Shown: positions 1 to 7,024, counted from the first letter of the stretch. The stretch is DNA of 14,116 nt from Anaerolineaceae bacterium (GCA_011682595.1 JAACEH010000023.1:1-14116); one strand, 5' to 3'. Program-made: numbers and translations. Notes: a model not told the origin generated them from the letters alone.

Positions 1-905
1 GCGTGCGGCTGGACGGGATCCTTGACGAACTGCGGGTGGCACTCCATCAGGTAACCCTCTTCTTCCAGGGAAACCTTCAGCGGGCTGACCGTCGCCCCTC
101 CTTTGTCGCCGACGATCTCGGCCGAAAACTTGTCTTCCGGCAGGTTCACGCAGAAGGCGCTTTCGACCATCATCGTCGCCCCGCCCGCGAAACGGACCAG
201 GGCCACCGCGAAGTCCTCCACGTCGTAGGTCTTCCAGTCCCACGGCCCGAAGGCCCCGATGTGGCCCGGAGTGTTGCCGATGGTCTCGTAGAACCTGCCG
301 CTGACGGCGACCGGGCGGGGCTTGCCCATCAGGTACCAGGCCATGTCGATCGAATGGACGCCGATGTCGATCAGCGGGCCGCCGCCCTGGAGCTTCTTCT
401 GTCCGAAAACGCCCCAGCTCGGCACGCCGCGCCGCCGGATGCTCAGGGCGCGAGCATAGTAAATGTTGCCCAGGCGGCCGGCCTCGGCCAGGGCCTTGAT
501 GCAGCGCACCTCGCCGCGATAGCGATTGTGCAGACCGATCATCAGCTTCCGGCGGGCCTTCTTCGCGGCGGCAACCATCGCGGCGCCCTGACGGCCGTTC
601 AGGGCGATCGGCTTCTCGCAATAAACGTGCTTGCCTGCGGCGAAGGCGGCCAGGGCGGACTTCTTGTGATCGTAGTTCGGCGTGCAGATGTCGACCGCCT
701 CGACCTGGCCGTCGGCCAACAGTTGTTTCAGGCTCTTGTAGACCCGCGGGATGTTAAAGTCCCCGGCCACCGCTTCGGCCCGCGAAGCGTCCTTGTCGTA
801 ACAGGCCACGACCTCGGCCCGCTCGCAACTCTGCCATCCCGGAAGATGCACGGCCCGGGCGATGCCGCCAGTACCAATCAAACCGACCTTGAGCTTCTTT
901 GCCAT
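1..905 (-). CDS. Gfo/Idh/MocA family NAD(P)-dependent oxidoreductase, 3' end outside the window
   Basis: The first 301 codons are visible; the reading frame is still open at base 1. The N-terminus has the Rossmann dinucleotide loop GLIGTGGIA at residues 8-16. The family CEKP motif, with its catalytic-type lysine, is at 96-99. GGGPLIDIGVHSID at 174-187 carries the Asp and His (D180, H184) expected in the C-terminal alpha/beta domain. These enzymes oxidise or reduce sugars, inositols or their derivatives; the substrate cannot be told from sequence. No signal peptide is seen, so it is probably cytoplasmic. The ATG at 905 is preceded by GGAGAG at good spacing, and a promoter lies about 85 bases upstream. 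It is downstream of rpmH on the same strand but separated by a terminator, so it is probably its own transcription unit. Family assignment is firm; the reaction is unknown. Confidence 0.93.
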   Translation of the reverse strand, partial: MAKKLKVGLIGTGGIARAVHLPGWQSCERAEVVACYDKDASRAEAVAGDFNIPRVYKSLKQLLADGQVEAVDICTPNYDHKKSALAAFAAGKHVYCEKPIALNGRQGAAMVAAAKKARRKLMIGLHNRYRGEVRCIKALAEAGRLGNIYYARALSIRRRGVPSWGVFGQKKLQGGGPLIDIGVHSIDMAWYLMGKPRPVAVSGRFYETIGNTPGHIGAFGPWDWKTYDVEDFAVALVRFAGGATMMVESAFCVNLPEDKFSAEIVGDKGGATVSPLKVSLEEEGYLMECHPQFVKDPVQPH

Positions 906-987
906 CAGTCTTCTCTCCATAAGATTCGTTTCACGGTGCGTCCGCCAGCCCCGGACAAGCCGCCGGGGCGATCTCGGCCAGCGGCCC

Positions 988-1015
988 TTATTAGCCATTT
1001 CTCGGCCGCTGTCAA
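988..1015 (-). promoter_or_regulatory. Candidate sigma-70 promoter of the oxidoreductase gene
   Basis: On the minus strand there is a consensus -35 TTGACA (1015-1010), a 16-bp spacer, and a weaker -10 TAATAA (993-988). It would give a leader of about 75-85 bases. It lies between the rpmH terminator and the oxidoreductase start, where a promoter is needed. Confidence 0.55.
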
Positions 1016-1037
1016 CGGCTAACTGCCTTGGCAGTCG

Positions 1038-1073
1038 CAAAAACAAAGAGGACGCCCGGTCGGGGACGTCCTC
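1038..1073 (-). terminator. Intrinsic terminator of rpmH
   Basis: A perfect 7-bp inverted repeat (GAGGACG at 1048-1054, CGTCCTC at 1067-1073) closes a C/G-rich loop. On the minus strand it is followed directly by TTTGTTTTTGC. It begins 38 bases after the rpmH stop codon, the classic position and shape of a Rho-independent terminator. Confidence 0.82.
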
Positions 1074-1110
1074 GTGAGATTCCATAGCCTGCCGCCCAGA
1101 GGCCGCCGAC

Positions 1111-1254
1111 TCAGACGTTTGGCAGTTTGCGGCCTATGCGGCGACGGGCATTGATCATCTTCCGCCCGCCGCGGGTCTTCATGCGGCTGCGGAACCCGCA
1201 CTGCCGTTTGCGCTTGATGTAGCTGTTACGCGGTGTCTTGTGGCTGAAGCCCAT
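1111..1254 (-). CDS. rpmH: 50S ribosomal protein bL34
   Basis: A 47-residue, very basic protein. The core GFRSRMKTRGGRK at residues 20-32 followed by an Arg-rich tail is the bL34 signature (family GFRxRMxTxxGRxV, then RRxKGR). bL34 is a small structural protein bound to 23S rRNA in the large subunit. The N-terminus lacks the usual KRTFQPS start; residues 1-17 are divergent, and a Cys (C19) stands where the family normally has His before GFR. I chose the ATG at 1254 because AAAGGAGA lies about 8 bases upstream; an in-frame extension to 1341 would run through the promoter. Unlike the common dnaA-rpmH-rnpA order, no rnpA follows: a terminator does. It has its own strong promoter. Confidence 0.95.
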   Translation of the reverse strand: MGFSHKTPRNSYIKRKRQCGFRSRMKTRGGRKMINARRRIGRKLPNV

Positions 1255-1312
1255 CGGGCATCTCCTTTCGTCAGTAGCACTTCTGTCCGCCACCAGGGGC
1301 GACAAGCCACGA

Positions 1313-1341
1313 ATTCTAGCCCACCGCGACCGCTGTGTCAA
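1313..1341 (-). promoter_or_regulatory. Strong sigma-70 promoter of rpmH
   Basis: Minus strand: perfect -35 TTGACA (1341-1336), exactly 17 bp spacer, and -10 TAGAAT (1318-1313), five of six to consensus. Predicted transcription start is near 1306, giving a leader of about 50 bases. This is the best promoter match in the window. Its -35 box almost touches the truncated end of the neighbouring transposase remnant. Confidence 0.8.
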
Positions 1342-1345
1342 GAAA

Positions 1346-2062
1346 TCTTCCGGCCATGCTCATTGGCCGACCGACCTGCGGCCCCGGCCGCTGATCAGCC
1401 AATCTCAAATGAGTCGTCGCCTGCGGACCGTCGCCGTGCAGCAACTCCTGGCCGTCCTCTATGCCGCCCAACGAGACCAGTTGCCCCGCAGTCTCCTGAA
1501 GTTCGTCGACGGCAAACCACTGCCCGTCGGAGGTTGCAGCAAAGACCCCGACGCCAAGTTCGGCCACGCCGCTGGTTCCATCGCCCGAGGATACAAACTC
1601 GTCTGCATCGTCGATGAACACGGGGCCATCGACGATTGGCGACTCGGCCCGATGAACCTCTGCGAACACCATCAAGCGGTCGACCTCCTGAAAACCATCC
1701 CCCAGACCTGTTTGATGGCCGATGCCGAGTACGACAAGAACCATCTCTACGAGGCCGCCGCCCGGTACGGCATCCACTTGATCGCTCAGACCAAACGCCG
1801 GGCCAAGGCCCTCGGCCACCGTCGTCATTCGCCACACCGGCTGAAGGCCAAACGCCTGCTGGCCAGCAAGACCGGCCAATACCTGATGGCCACCCGAACC
1901 GCCATCGAACGATCCTTCGGCAATGTCACCAGTTTCGCCGGCGGCCTCGGGCCACTGCCGGCCTGGGTCCGCCGCCCCCATCGCGTCGCCCTCTGGGTCG
2001 CCGCCAAGTTCATCATCGACGCCACACGACGCATCAAACTGCGCCAAAGGGAAAACGCTTGA
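1346..2062 (+). pseudogene. N-terminally truncated DDE transposase remnant (IS4/IS5-type)
   Basis: About 239 codons resembling the C-terminal two thirds of a DDE_Tnp_1-type transposase. Family-like text begins at HAHWPTDLRPRPLISQS (from about 1355) and continues with the first acid in FVDGKPLPVGG (Asp codon 1508-1510). The second acid is in MADAEYD (near 1720) and the Glu in TAIERSFGN (near 1904). The conserved end GLGPLPAWVRRPHRVALW is near 1950-1995. So the D-D-E triad is intact, but the expected 100 or more N-terminal residues are absent. The frame stays open upstream to 1238, but that part is simply the reverse of the rpmH promoter and leader. No start with a ribosome binding site and no left inverted repeat is present. 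The remaining frame has no stops, so the truncation may be recent. Inactive unless complemented. Confidence 0.8.
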
Positions 2063-2145
2063 TGCATAATGTTGACCGCAGGGGGATGCCGTGCATGACA
2101 CCCCTCGCCAAACGCGTACAAGCAGCCGCCCGGCATGGCTTCCGG

Positions 2146-3105
2146 TTACAGGCGGCCAAGGAACTGGAAGACCCGGTCGGGGTGGCCCCTGAGGGCCTCG
2201 TGGCCGAAGTCGCGGTACAGGGCCATCGACTTGGGGGCAGTGATCTTGTTGTAGGCGGCAAACTGCGTCGACGGCGGGCAGGTCTCGTCGACCAGCGAAA
2301 TGCCCATGAAGACTTGGCCCTTGATTCGCGGGACGAGGTTCTGCACGTCGATGTAGGCGAGCGTGTTGAACACCTCGTCCTCCCGCTCGTGCAGGGGATC
2401 GCACATCTTGAAGTAGTAGCGCAGATCCCAGTAGGCGGTCTTGACCAGGTCCAGGTGCCACACGCGGCGAAAGTCCGAGAGGAACGGAAAGTCCGATGCG
2501 ACGCGCTTGATGCGCGGCTCAAGGGCGGCGCAGGCCAGCGCCAGTCCGCCGCCCTGGCTGCCCCCCGCGGCTGCAACGCGGTCGGCGTCGACGTCGTCCA
2601 TGGCCATGACGATGCGGGCCAGTTGGGCCGCGTCGAGGAAGACCTGGCGATAGTAGAGCTTCTCGGGGCCGTCGTTGAGACCGCGGATGATGTGCCCGCG
2701 CACGGTCGGGCCCGTCGTGCCGCCAATGTCTTCGGAGAGACCCGCCTGGCCGCGACAATCCAGCGCCGCCACGGTGAACCCCGCCGCCACGTAGGCCAGC
2801 TTGGCGGACCAGTCGCCCGAGTCGCCGTAGTAGCCGTGGAACATCACGACGGCCGGGTGGGGTCGGTCGGCGTTCTTCGGCCGCAGCAACTTGGCGTGAA
2901 TCCGCGCCCCGCCAACGCCGGCGAAGAACAGGTGTTTGCACTCGGCGAAGGGGACCTGAAACTCGGCCTCGCGCAGTTCGACCTGCGGGTCGATGGCCTG
3001 CATCTCCTTGAGGGACTTATCCCAGAAGGCGTCGAAATCGTCCGGCCGCGGGCTGGAGCCCTGGTAGGTCTTCAGTTCGTCCAAGGGCATGTCAAGAACC
3101 GGCAT
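2146..3105 (-). CDS. Acetyl xylan esterase / cephalosporin-C deacetylase family (CE7)
   Basis: A 319-residue alpha/beta hydrolase, the usual CE7 length. Family marks in order: HGYYG (90-94, oxyanion region), CRGQAG (117-122, the CE7 RGQ motif), GGSQGGG (181-187) with nucleophile S183, VDETCPP (272-278) with D273, and GHEA (301-304) with H302. The complete triad predicts removal of acetyl groups from short acetylated sugars or xylo-oligosaccharides. There is no signal peptide, consistent with the cytoplasmic, oligomeric CE7 enzymes. I prefer the ATG at 3105 over the GTG at 3111: AGGAG sits 7 bases before the ATG but only a base or two before the GTG. A candidate promoter lies about 40 bases upstream. 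Divergent from the FKBP gene. Exact substrate is not determinable. Confidence 0.93.
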   Translation of the reverse strand: MPVLDMPLDELKTYQGSSPRPDDFDAFWDKSLKEMQAIDPQVELREAEFQVPFAECKHLFFAGVGGARIHAKLLRPKNADRPHPAVVMFHGYYGDSGDWSAKLAYVAAGFTVAALDCRGQAGLSEDIGGTTGPTVRGHIIRGLNDGPEKLYYRQVFLDAAQLARIVMAMDDVDADRVAAAGGSQGGGLALACAALEPRIKRVASDFPFLSDFRRVWHLDLVKTAYWDLRYYFKMCDPLHEREDEVFNTLAYIDVQNLVPRIKGQVFMGISLVDETCPPSTQFAAYNKITAPKSMALYRDFGHEALRGHPDRVFQFLGRL

Positions 3106-3146
3106 GGTCACTCTCCTGCAAAAGAATCTTGGTTTTCAAGACCGAA

Positions 3147-3176
3147 ACTATACTTTGCCCGACAGGCCCAGGCCAA
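3147..3176 (-). promoter_or_regulatory. Candidate promoter of the CE7 esterase
   Basis: Minus strand: -35 TTGGCC (3176-3171, 4/6), 18-bp spacer, -10 TATAGT (3152-3147, 5/6). It lies about 40 bases upstream of the esterase start, in the divergent intergenic region. Confidence 0.5.
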
Positions 3177-3204
3177 CAAAATGCGGGACGGGCAGGCTTT
3201 TCCT

Positions 3205-3233
3205 TTGCCGGACAAAGGCCGGCCGCCTATGCT
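3205..3233 (+). promoter_or_regulatory. Candidate promoter of the FKBP isomerase
   Basis: Plus strand: -35 TTGCCG (3205-3210, 4/6), exactly 17-bp spacer, -10 TATGCT (3228-3233, 4/6), followed by about 33 bases to the start codon. Weak individually, but the spacing and position are right and no better candidate exists in the divergent gap. Confidence 0.42.
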
Positions 3234-3272
3234 GGCCCTTCGCAATTTCCGCCAAACACAGAAGGAGGCGCC

Positions 3273-3701
3273 ATGGCGAGCGTAAAGGACGGGGACACGG
3301 TCAAGGTTCACTACACGGGCAAACTCGACGACGGGACGGTGTTCGACAGTTCCGTCGGCGGCGACCCGTTGGAGTTCACGATGGGCCAGGGCCAACTGAT
3401 CGAAGGTTTTGAAAGCACGGTGCTGGGCATGGGCGTCGGGGAGTCCAGGACCGCCACCATGGCCGCCGAGCAGGCCTACGGCCCGCGCCACGATGATCTG
3501 CTGCTGACGGTCCCCCGCGAGGAACTGCCCCCCGGTCTGCAGCCCGAGGTCGGCCGGCAGTTGCGCTCGGAGCAGGACGACGGACAGGAAATGGTTATGA
3601 CCGTGACCGGGGTCAGCGAGACCGAGGTGACCCTGGACGCCAACCACCCCCTGGCCGGCCAGGCCCTGACCTTCGAGATCGAACTGGTCGAGATCGCCTG
3701 A
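3273..3701 (+). CDS. SlyD-type FKBP peptidyl-prolyl cis-trans isomerase
   Basis: A 142-residue protein. The N-terminal FKBP half is VHYTGKLDDGTVFDSS (12-27) and QLIEGFESTVLGMGVGE (about 41-57). An insert-in-flap (IF) chaperone segment occupies about 70-120. The SlyD-like return strand is LDANHPLAGQALTFEIELVEI near the C-terminus. These enzymes catalyse prolyl isomerisation and have chaperone activity; without a signal peptide this one should be cytoplasmic. It ends right after the FKBP fold and has no His/Cys-rich metal-binding tail as in E. coli SlyD, so nickel handling is unlikely. The start at 3273 follows GAAGGAGG with 6-8 bases spacing. It is transcribed alone and ends at a hairpin shared with the convergent PepSY-like gene. 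Confidence 0.93.
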   Translation: MASVKDGDTVKVHYTGKLDDGTVFDSSVGGDPLEFTMGQGQLIEGFESTVLGMGVGESRTATMAAEQAYGPRHDDLLLTVPREELPPGLQPEVGRQLRSEQDDGQEMVMTVTGVSETEVTLDANHPLAGQALTFEIELVEIA

Positions 3702-3732
3702 GCGCGCCCGGCAGATTAGGCGCCAGCGGTTG

Positions 3733-3784
3733 ATGAAAACAAGAGCCGCCGACGAACCCGCGTGGTTGCCGTCGGCGGCTTGAT
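3733..3784. terminator. Bidirectional hairpin terminator between convergent genes
   Basis: A perfect 10-bp inverted repeat (GCCGCCGACG at 3745-3754, CGTCGGCGGC at 3770-3779) contains an extra inner AACC/GGTT pairing. On the minus strand it is followed by TCTTGTTTTC, a reasonable U-tract; on the plus strand only by TTGATTCC. It sits 43 bases after the FKBP stop and 47 bases beyond the PepSY-like stop, so it probably serves both genes, better for the minus-strand one. Confidence 0.75.
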
Positions 3785-3826
3785 TCCTGGCGGACGCCCC
3801 CGGCCTGGCCGGTGCTTCACTGCGGC

Positions 3827-4396
3827 CTAATCGTCGTCGTCGTCATCCTGCTTCCACTTGGCGGGTTTGATGACTTTGCCGTCGGCGGCGACTCCAACTT
3901 CGGCCTCCGCGTCGCCTTTCTCGAGTTCGGCCTCGAAGACGATCCGGGGTTTAGGGAGCTTGGCCAGAACCGGCTGGCCCTCTTTGTTCTTCTTGATCAC
4001 GGCCCGGGTTTCCTCTTTCTCGACCTCCTCGATCTCGCCCCCGTCGGCTTCCTTCCTGATGGCTTCGGCCACCACCTTGGGCAGGTCCTTCACCTGAATC
4101 TCCATCTCGATCGAGATGATGACGCCGCCGGACGACACCTCGACCTCGATCTCGTCCTCGCCCTGTTCGAGCTCCACCTCGTAAAGCAGCAAGCCGCTCT
4201 CGCGCTCTTTCTCGACGTCCTCGATCCTGGCTTTCGGGAATTCCTTCTTGATGGCCGCCGCGACGGCTTCGGGCAACTTGAACTTCTTCCTGGCCTTCTG
4301 CTTGTCTTCCGGCTTCTCCTTTTCCCCGGCCCATGTCGCCGATCCCAGGACCATTACCGCCACCAGGCCCAGAACCATCCACCGCGTCCGCACCAT
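3827..4396 (-). CDS. Secreted protein with two PepSY-like repeats and a poly-Asp tail
   Basis: 189 residues. A signal peptide is clear (MVRTRWMVLGLVAVMVLGSATWA, cleavage after about residue 23), so the protein is exported. Two related units follow. Unit 1 is about 41-97, opening LPEAVAAAIKKEFP. Unit 2 is about 105-182, opening LPKVVAEAIRKEA. Each is a helix followed by (I)E(D/E)VEKE, an acidic YEVELEQG or FEAELEKG strand and a glycine turn before a V-I strand. This pattern matches PepSY-like periplasmic domains, known as peptidase-inhibitor or sensor-type modules; the role here is unknown. The protein is highly charged and ends in six consecutive Asp, encoded by a GAC run. AAGGAGG sits about 8 bases before the ATG. 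A candidate promoter with an embedded palindrome lies upstream. Confidence 0.8.
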   Translation of the reverse strand: MVRTRWMVLGLVAVMVLGSATWAGEKEKPEDKQKARKKFKLPEAVAAAIKKEFPKARIEDVEKERESGLLLYEVELEQGEDEIEVEVSSGGVIISIEMEIQVKDLPKVVAEAIRKEADGGEIEEVEKEETRAVIKKNKEGQPVLAKLPKPRIVFEAELEKGDAEAEVGVAADGKVIKPAKWKQDDDDDD

Positions 4397-4482
4397 GAGT
4401 GTTCCTCCTTAGAGTTGAGCTGGATTGCGCACGCAGCCAGCCACCCGGGCCTCGTGCCTCGGGGTCCGCAGATCATTGTGGC

Positions 4483-4497
4483 CCAGGTTGAACCTGG
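4483..4497. repeat. Perfect palindrome CCAGGTT-g-AACCTGG, possible operator
   Basis: Seven-base arms around a single central base, in the upstream region of the PepSY-like gene and about 87 bases before its start codon. It would lie in the leader just downstream of the candidate promoter at 4517-4545. The shape is that of a dimeric repressor site, but no cognate regulator is in the window. Confidence 0.4.
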
Positions 4498-4516
4498 TGC
4501 ACAGAGCCTAAACACG

Positions 4517-4545
4517 TACACAAACTTGTTTGTGGGAGGTGTCAA
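4517..4545 (-). promoter_or_regulatory. Candidate promoter with a palindrome in its spacer, upstream of the PepSY-like gene
   Basis: Minus strand: consensus -35 TTGACA (4545-4540), then a perfect palindrome CACAAAC-tt-GTTTGTG (4519-4534) filling the spacer and reaching the -10 position. With 17-bp spacing the -10 would be TGTGTA, a poor match; with 19 bp it would be TGTACG. A poor -10, or long spacing with a central dyad, is what activator- or repressor-controlled promoters often show. Either this is a regulated promoter, or the -35 match is chance. Confidence 0.42.
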
Positions 4546-4629
4546 GTAGGCAGTACCTCCTCACCAAGAGCCCCCTCCTGATTCGAGTGTTTTTGAAACA
4601 GTCTTCTACTCCTTGGGCCTGGTGTCGGC

Positions 4630-6891
4630 CTACTTCTTCTGCAACTTCTCGATGGCCGTCCGGTAATAGCTGTCGTCGTGCTTCTGCTTCCAGCCGTCGG
4701 TTGGCGCGGCACAGGTCGGGCGGTGCTTCGCCCACATCTCGTTGACGAACGCATCCCAGGTCTGCCCTTGTCGCGCCCAGTCGGCGGAGTAGTCTCTGCC
4801 GGTCGCCTTCTTGATGGTCTTGACGAACTCGGCGTCGTCCTCGTACATCCATCGATCGACGTAATCGAAGAAGGCGTCGTGGTCCCAGGCCTTCTCAGCC
4901 TTCATCAGGCGCAGGGCCAGGGCCTGGGCAACCCAAGCGATGCTCGTGCAGCACCGGCGATAGGACTCGCTGGTGAGGTCGCCGCCGGTCCACGTCGAAG
5001 GCGGCCTGTGCTCATAGGGGCCCGTCCCCGGCCGGGCTACGCCGGTCGCCTGGTTGATGCCTCTATGCCCGGTGAAAACCACCTTGGCCCCGGTCCAGCA
5101 GTCTCCGTAGGCGGTCTGCTCATCCTCGCCGAAGCTCACCTTGGGGAAGGACTTGTTGATGTTGGCCATCTGGTCGTCGCCCAGCAGAAGTCCGGCAAAG
5201 ACGATAGGCAGCTTGCGGCCGCTGCCGTGCCCGCCGAAACCCTCAAAGCCGGGATGCCCCGCGCGGATCATAGCCCCCAGGTCGATACCCACCTGGATGT
5301 AGTTGACCAGCAGAGGTTCCTTCTGCGCGGGTTTCAGGTCCGTGCAGAGCAGCAAGGCAGAGATACCCGCGACGCGGCCATACTCACGTGCGTACTGGGG
5401 CATGTTCTCCACCGGCCCCTCGAAGCCGAAGAAGCAGGTGCCCACCCAGGGCCGCTGGGTGAAGCGGACGTAGAGCCCGATCTTCGGGGTGCTCTTGGTC
5501 GCCGCGGCGGTGGGCAGCAGCTCGCGCTTGAGGTTCCGCGAGAGGTAGATCTTTTGCTGCCGGTCGCAGAACCCCGGCCGGAAGGCGTCCGCCGGCTGCG
5601 GCGCGGACACGCAGGTCAGGACCGCCGCCGTGCGAATCGGGCTGCCGTCGCCCTTGCCGCGCTGGATCTTGTTTTTCAACTGGGCCTGCAGCACCAGCCC
5701 CATGGGCATGCTGATCGTCGAGACCAGTGAATCGCCGGGCTTCATCGCCACCGGAAGCTTCTGGATGAGCGAGGGGGCGAACCAGTTCCGGACGCCGCTG
5801 TCGTAGGAGACCTTCTTCGCCGCCGGAGGGTTCAGCATGAAGCCGTTGCGGACCCGCTGCGCGACCGGCCGATCCAGGTCCCTGCGGTCCAGTTCGATAT
5901 CCGGAATCTCGGCGCCGTAGAGCGGCTTGGGATCGATGGCCGTGACCGTCACCGGTCCCACGACGTACCAATCGCCGTTGACAAACTGGCCCACACGCGT
6001 CGGCTTGTCAAAGGTCCAGGTCATGCCGTACTGGCTCACCTTCGTCCTGAGCGCCAGTTCCTCAGGCTTGGGCGTCACCGGCGGATTGTCTTTCGTGTAG
6101 ATGGCGACCGTCCGGTCGGAGGGGACCCAGGGGTTCGGACCTTCGACCGTCGGTGCGACCGGCCTCACCTTGGGCACAAACTTCGCCGGACCGCCCAGCG
6201 TCACCGACACGTCGTCCACCCAGATCGTCTGCCCCTGGCCCTTGCCGCTATCGCCCCAGATGGCGATGGCGCTGAAGCCCTTCAAGCCGGCCTTGTTGGG
6301 GTCGACTCGGCGTGGGCTGATGTCCTTATCGTTATGGCGGAGCTGGACGCCCTTGTCCGCGTCGAAGTTGAGCGTCCACTTGTGCCAGCCGGCAGGCGCC
6401 CGGTTCACGCTCAGCCAGAACAACTGGTCGAACCACTTCCTGCCGTCGCAGGCGGTGGCGGTGTAACCCTCGTCGCCGCCGAGGTAAGCGGCGTACAGGA
6501 TACCGACAGCCAGCAGCTTCCCGTCGTTCTGGACCAGGCCCCATCGTGGGCCCACGCGGCTGGCCTTGACCTTCTCCGGCTTGGTGCCGTCGTCATACAC
6601 CCAGATCTCGACCTTGCCCGAGGCGTCCTTGTCGCGGAGCTTCAGCAGGGCCTTGCCGCCAGGGCCGATCTTCAGCGCCCCGCCCTGGCCCGCGCGGCCC
6701 TTGGTCTTGTCGATCGTCACCTGGCCCGTGATCGTCCAGCCGGCCAGGGCTTCGTTGCCGTCAAAGCCAAGCTTCCTGGCCTCGCCGCCGGCCGGCTGCG
6801 TGGCGGCGGGCTTCTCCTGGCTCCAAGTGGGGGCCGACAGGACCGCCAAGACTGCCACCAACAGGACAGGCGCCAATGCTTTCTTCAACAT
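4630..6891 (-). CDS. Large secreted protein of unknown function with an N-terminal beta-sandwich-like region
   Basis: 753 residues. The signal peptide is MLKKALAPVLLVAVLAVLS..., cleaved near residue 24. Residues about 40-235 look like a concanavalin/LamG-type or carbohydrate-binding beta-sandwich: they open GFDGNEALAGWTI and end QTIWVDDVSVTLGG. Residues about 265-470 contain FVNGDWYVVGPVTV. The C-terminal third seems mostly helical: FGGHGSGRKLPIVFAGLLLG (about 545-565), then SESYRRCCTSIAWVAQALAL and a DHDAFFDYVDRWM segment (about 640-682), the kind of helical repeats seen in alpha/alpha-toroid polysaccharide lyases and hydrolases. That last comparison is inference; I do not recognise the family and cannot assign catalytic residues. 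AAAGGAG precedes the ATG by about 8 bases. Probably monocistronic. Confidence 0.82.
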   Translation of the reverse strand: MLKKALAPVLLVAVLAVLSAPTWSQEKPAATQPAGGEARKLGFDGNEALAGWTITGQVTIDKTKGRAGQGGALKIGPGGKALLKLRDKDASGKVEIWVYDDGTKPEKVKASRVGPRWGLVQNDGKLLAVGILYAAYLGGDEGYTATACDGRKWFDQLFWLSVNRAPAGWHKWTLNFDADKGVQLRHNDKDISPRRVDPNKAGLKGFSAIAIWGDSGKGQGQTIWVDDVSVTLGGPAKFVPKVRPVAPTVEGPNPWVPSDRTVAIYTKDNPPVTPKPEELALRTKVSQYGMTWTFDKPTRVGQFVNGDWYVVGPVTVTAIDPKPLYGAEIPDIELDRRDLDRPVAQRVRNGFMLNPPAAKKVSYDSGVRNWFAPSLIQKLPVAMKPGDSLVSTISMPMGLVLQAQLKNKIQRGKGDGSPIRTAAVLTCVSAPQPADAFRPGFCDRQQKIYLSRNLKRELLPTAAATKSTPKIGLYVRFTQRPWVGTCFFGFEGPVENMPQYAREYGRVAGISALLLCTDLKPAQKEPLLVNYIQVGIDLGAMIRAGHPGFEGFGGHGSGRKLPIVFAGLLLGDDQMANINKSFPKVSFGEDEQTAYGDCWTGAKVVFTGHRGINQATGVARPGTGPYEHRPPSTWTGGDLTSESYRRCCTSIAWVAQALALRLMKAEKAWDHDAFFDYVDRWMYEDDAEFVKTIKKATGRDYSADWARQGQTWDAFVNEMWAKHRPTCAAPTDGWKQKHDDSYYRTAIEKLQKK

Positions 6892-6931
6892 GGGTTTCTC
6901 CTTTCCGCTTCAAGTGCGACATGTTTCCCGC

Positions 6932-6973
6932 GATACGGGGTGAGACGATTCTGATACGGGGTGAGACGATTCT
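6932..6973. repeat. Perfect 21-bp tandem duplication in the 5' region of the 753-residue gene
   Basis: Two identical, directly abutting copies (6932-6952 and 6953-6973); each begins GATACGGGG and ends GACGATTCT. They sit 41-82 bases before the start codon at 6891, in its expected leader or promoter. The right edge of the second copy overlaps the candidate -10 at 6969-6974. They could be duplicated operator sites or a simple slippage duplication. Confidence 0.9.
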
Positions 6974-6998
6974 TACAGCACCACCTTTGGCTTGGCAA
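6969..6998 (-). promoter_or_regulatory. Candidate promoter of the 753-residue secreted protein gene
   Basis: Minus strand: -35 TTGCCA (6998-6993, 5/6), 18-bp spacer, -10 AAGAAT (6974-6969, 4/6). Transcription would start inside the 21-bp tandem repeat, leaving it in the leader. Moderate match only. Confidence 0.38.
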
Positions 6999-7024
6999 GC
7001 AAAATCCAGGAAATGTCCGCTTGT

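Noticed and set aside
1022..1035. Inverted repeat ACTGCC-TT-GGCAGT next to the rpmH terminator
   Set aside because: The two-base centre cannot form a stable loop and there is no U-tract; the real terminator hairpin is adjacent at 1048-1073.
1255..1341. An N-terminal extension of bL34 to 76 residues
   Set aside because: It would start upstream of the predicted transcription start and run through the -10 and -35 boxes; the ATG at 1254 has a well-spaced AAAGGAGA.
2063..2145. A terminator for the esterase between 2146 and the transposase remnant
   Set aside because: A short G4/C4 hairpin around 2080-2105 is imperfect and has no U-tract on the minus strand.
3106..3111. GTG at 3111 as start of the CE7 esterase
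   Set aside because: AGGAG would then be only one or two bases from the start; the ATG six bases further in has normal spacing.
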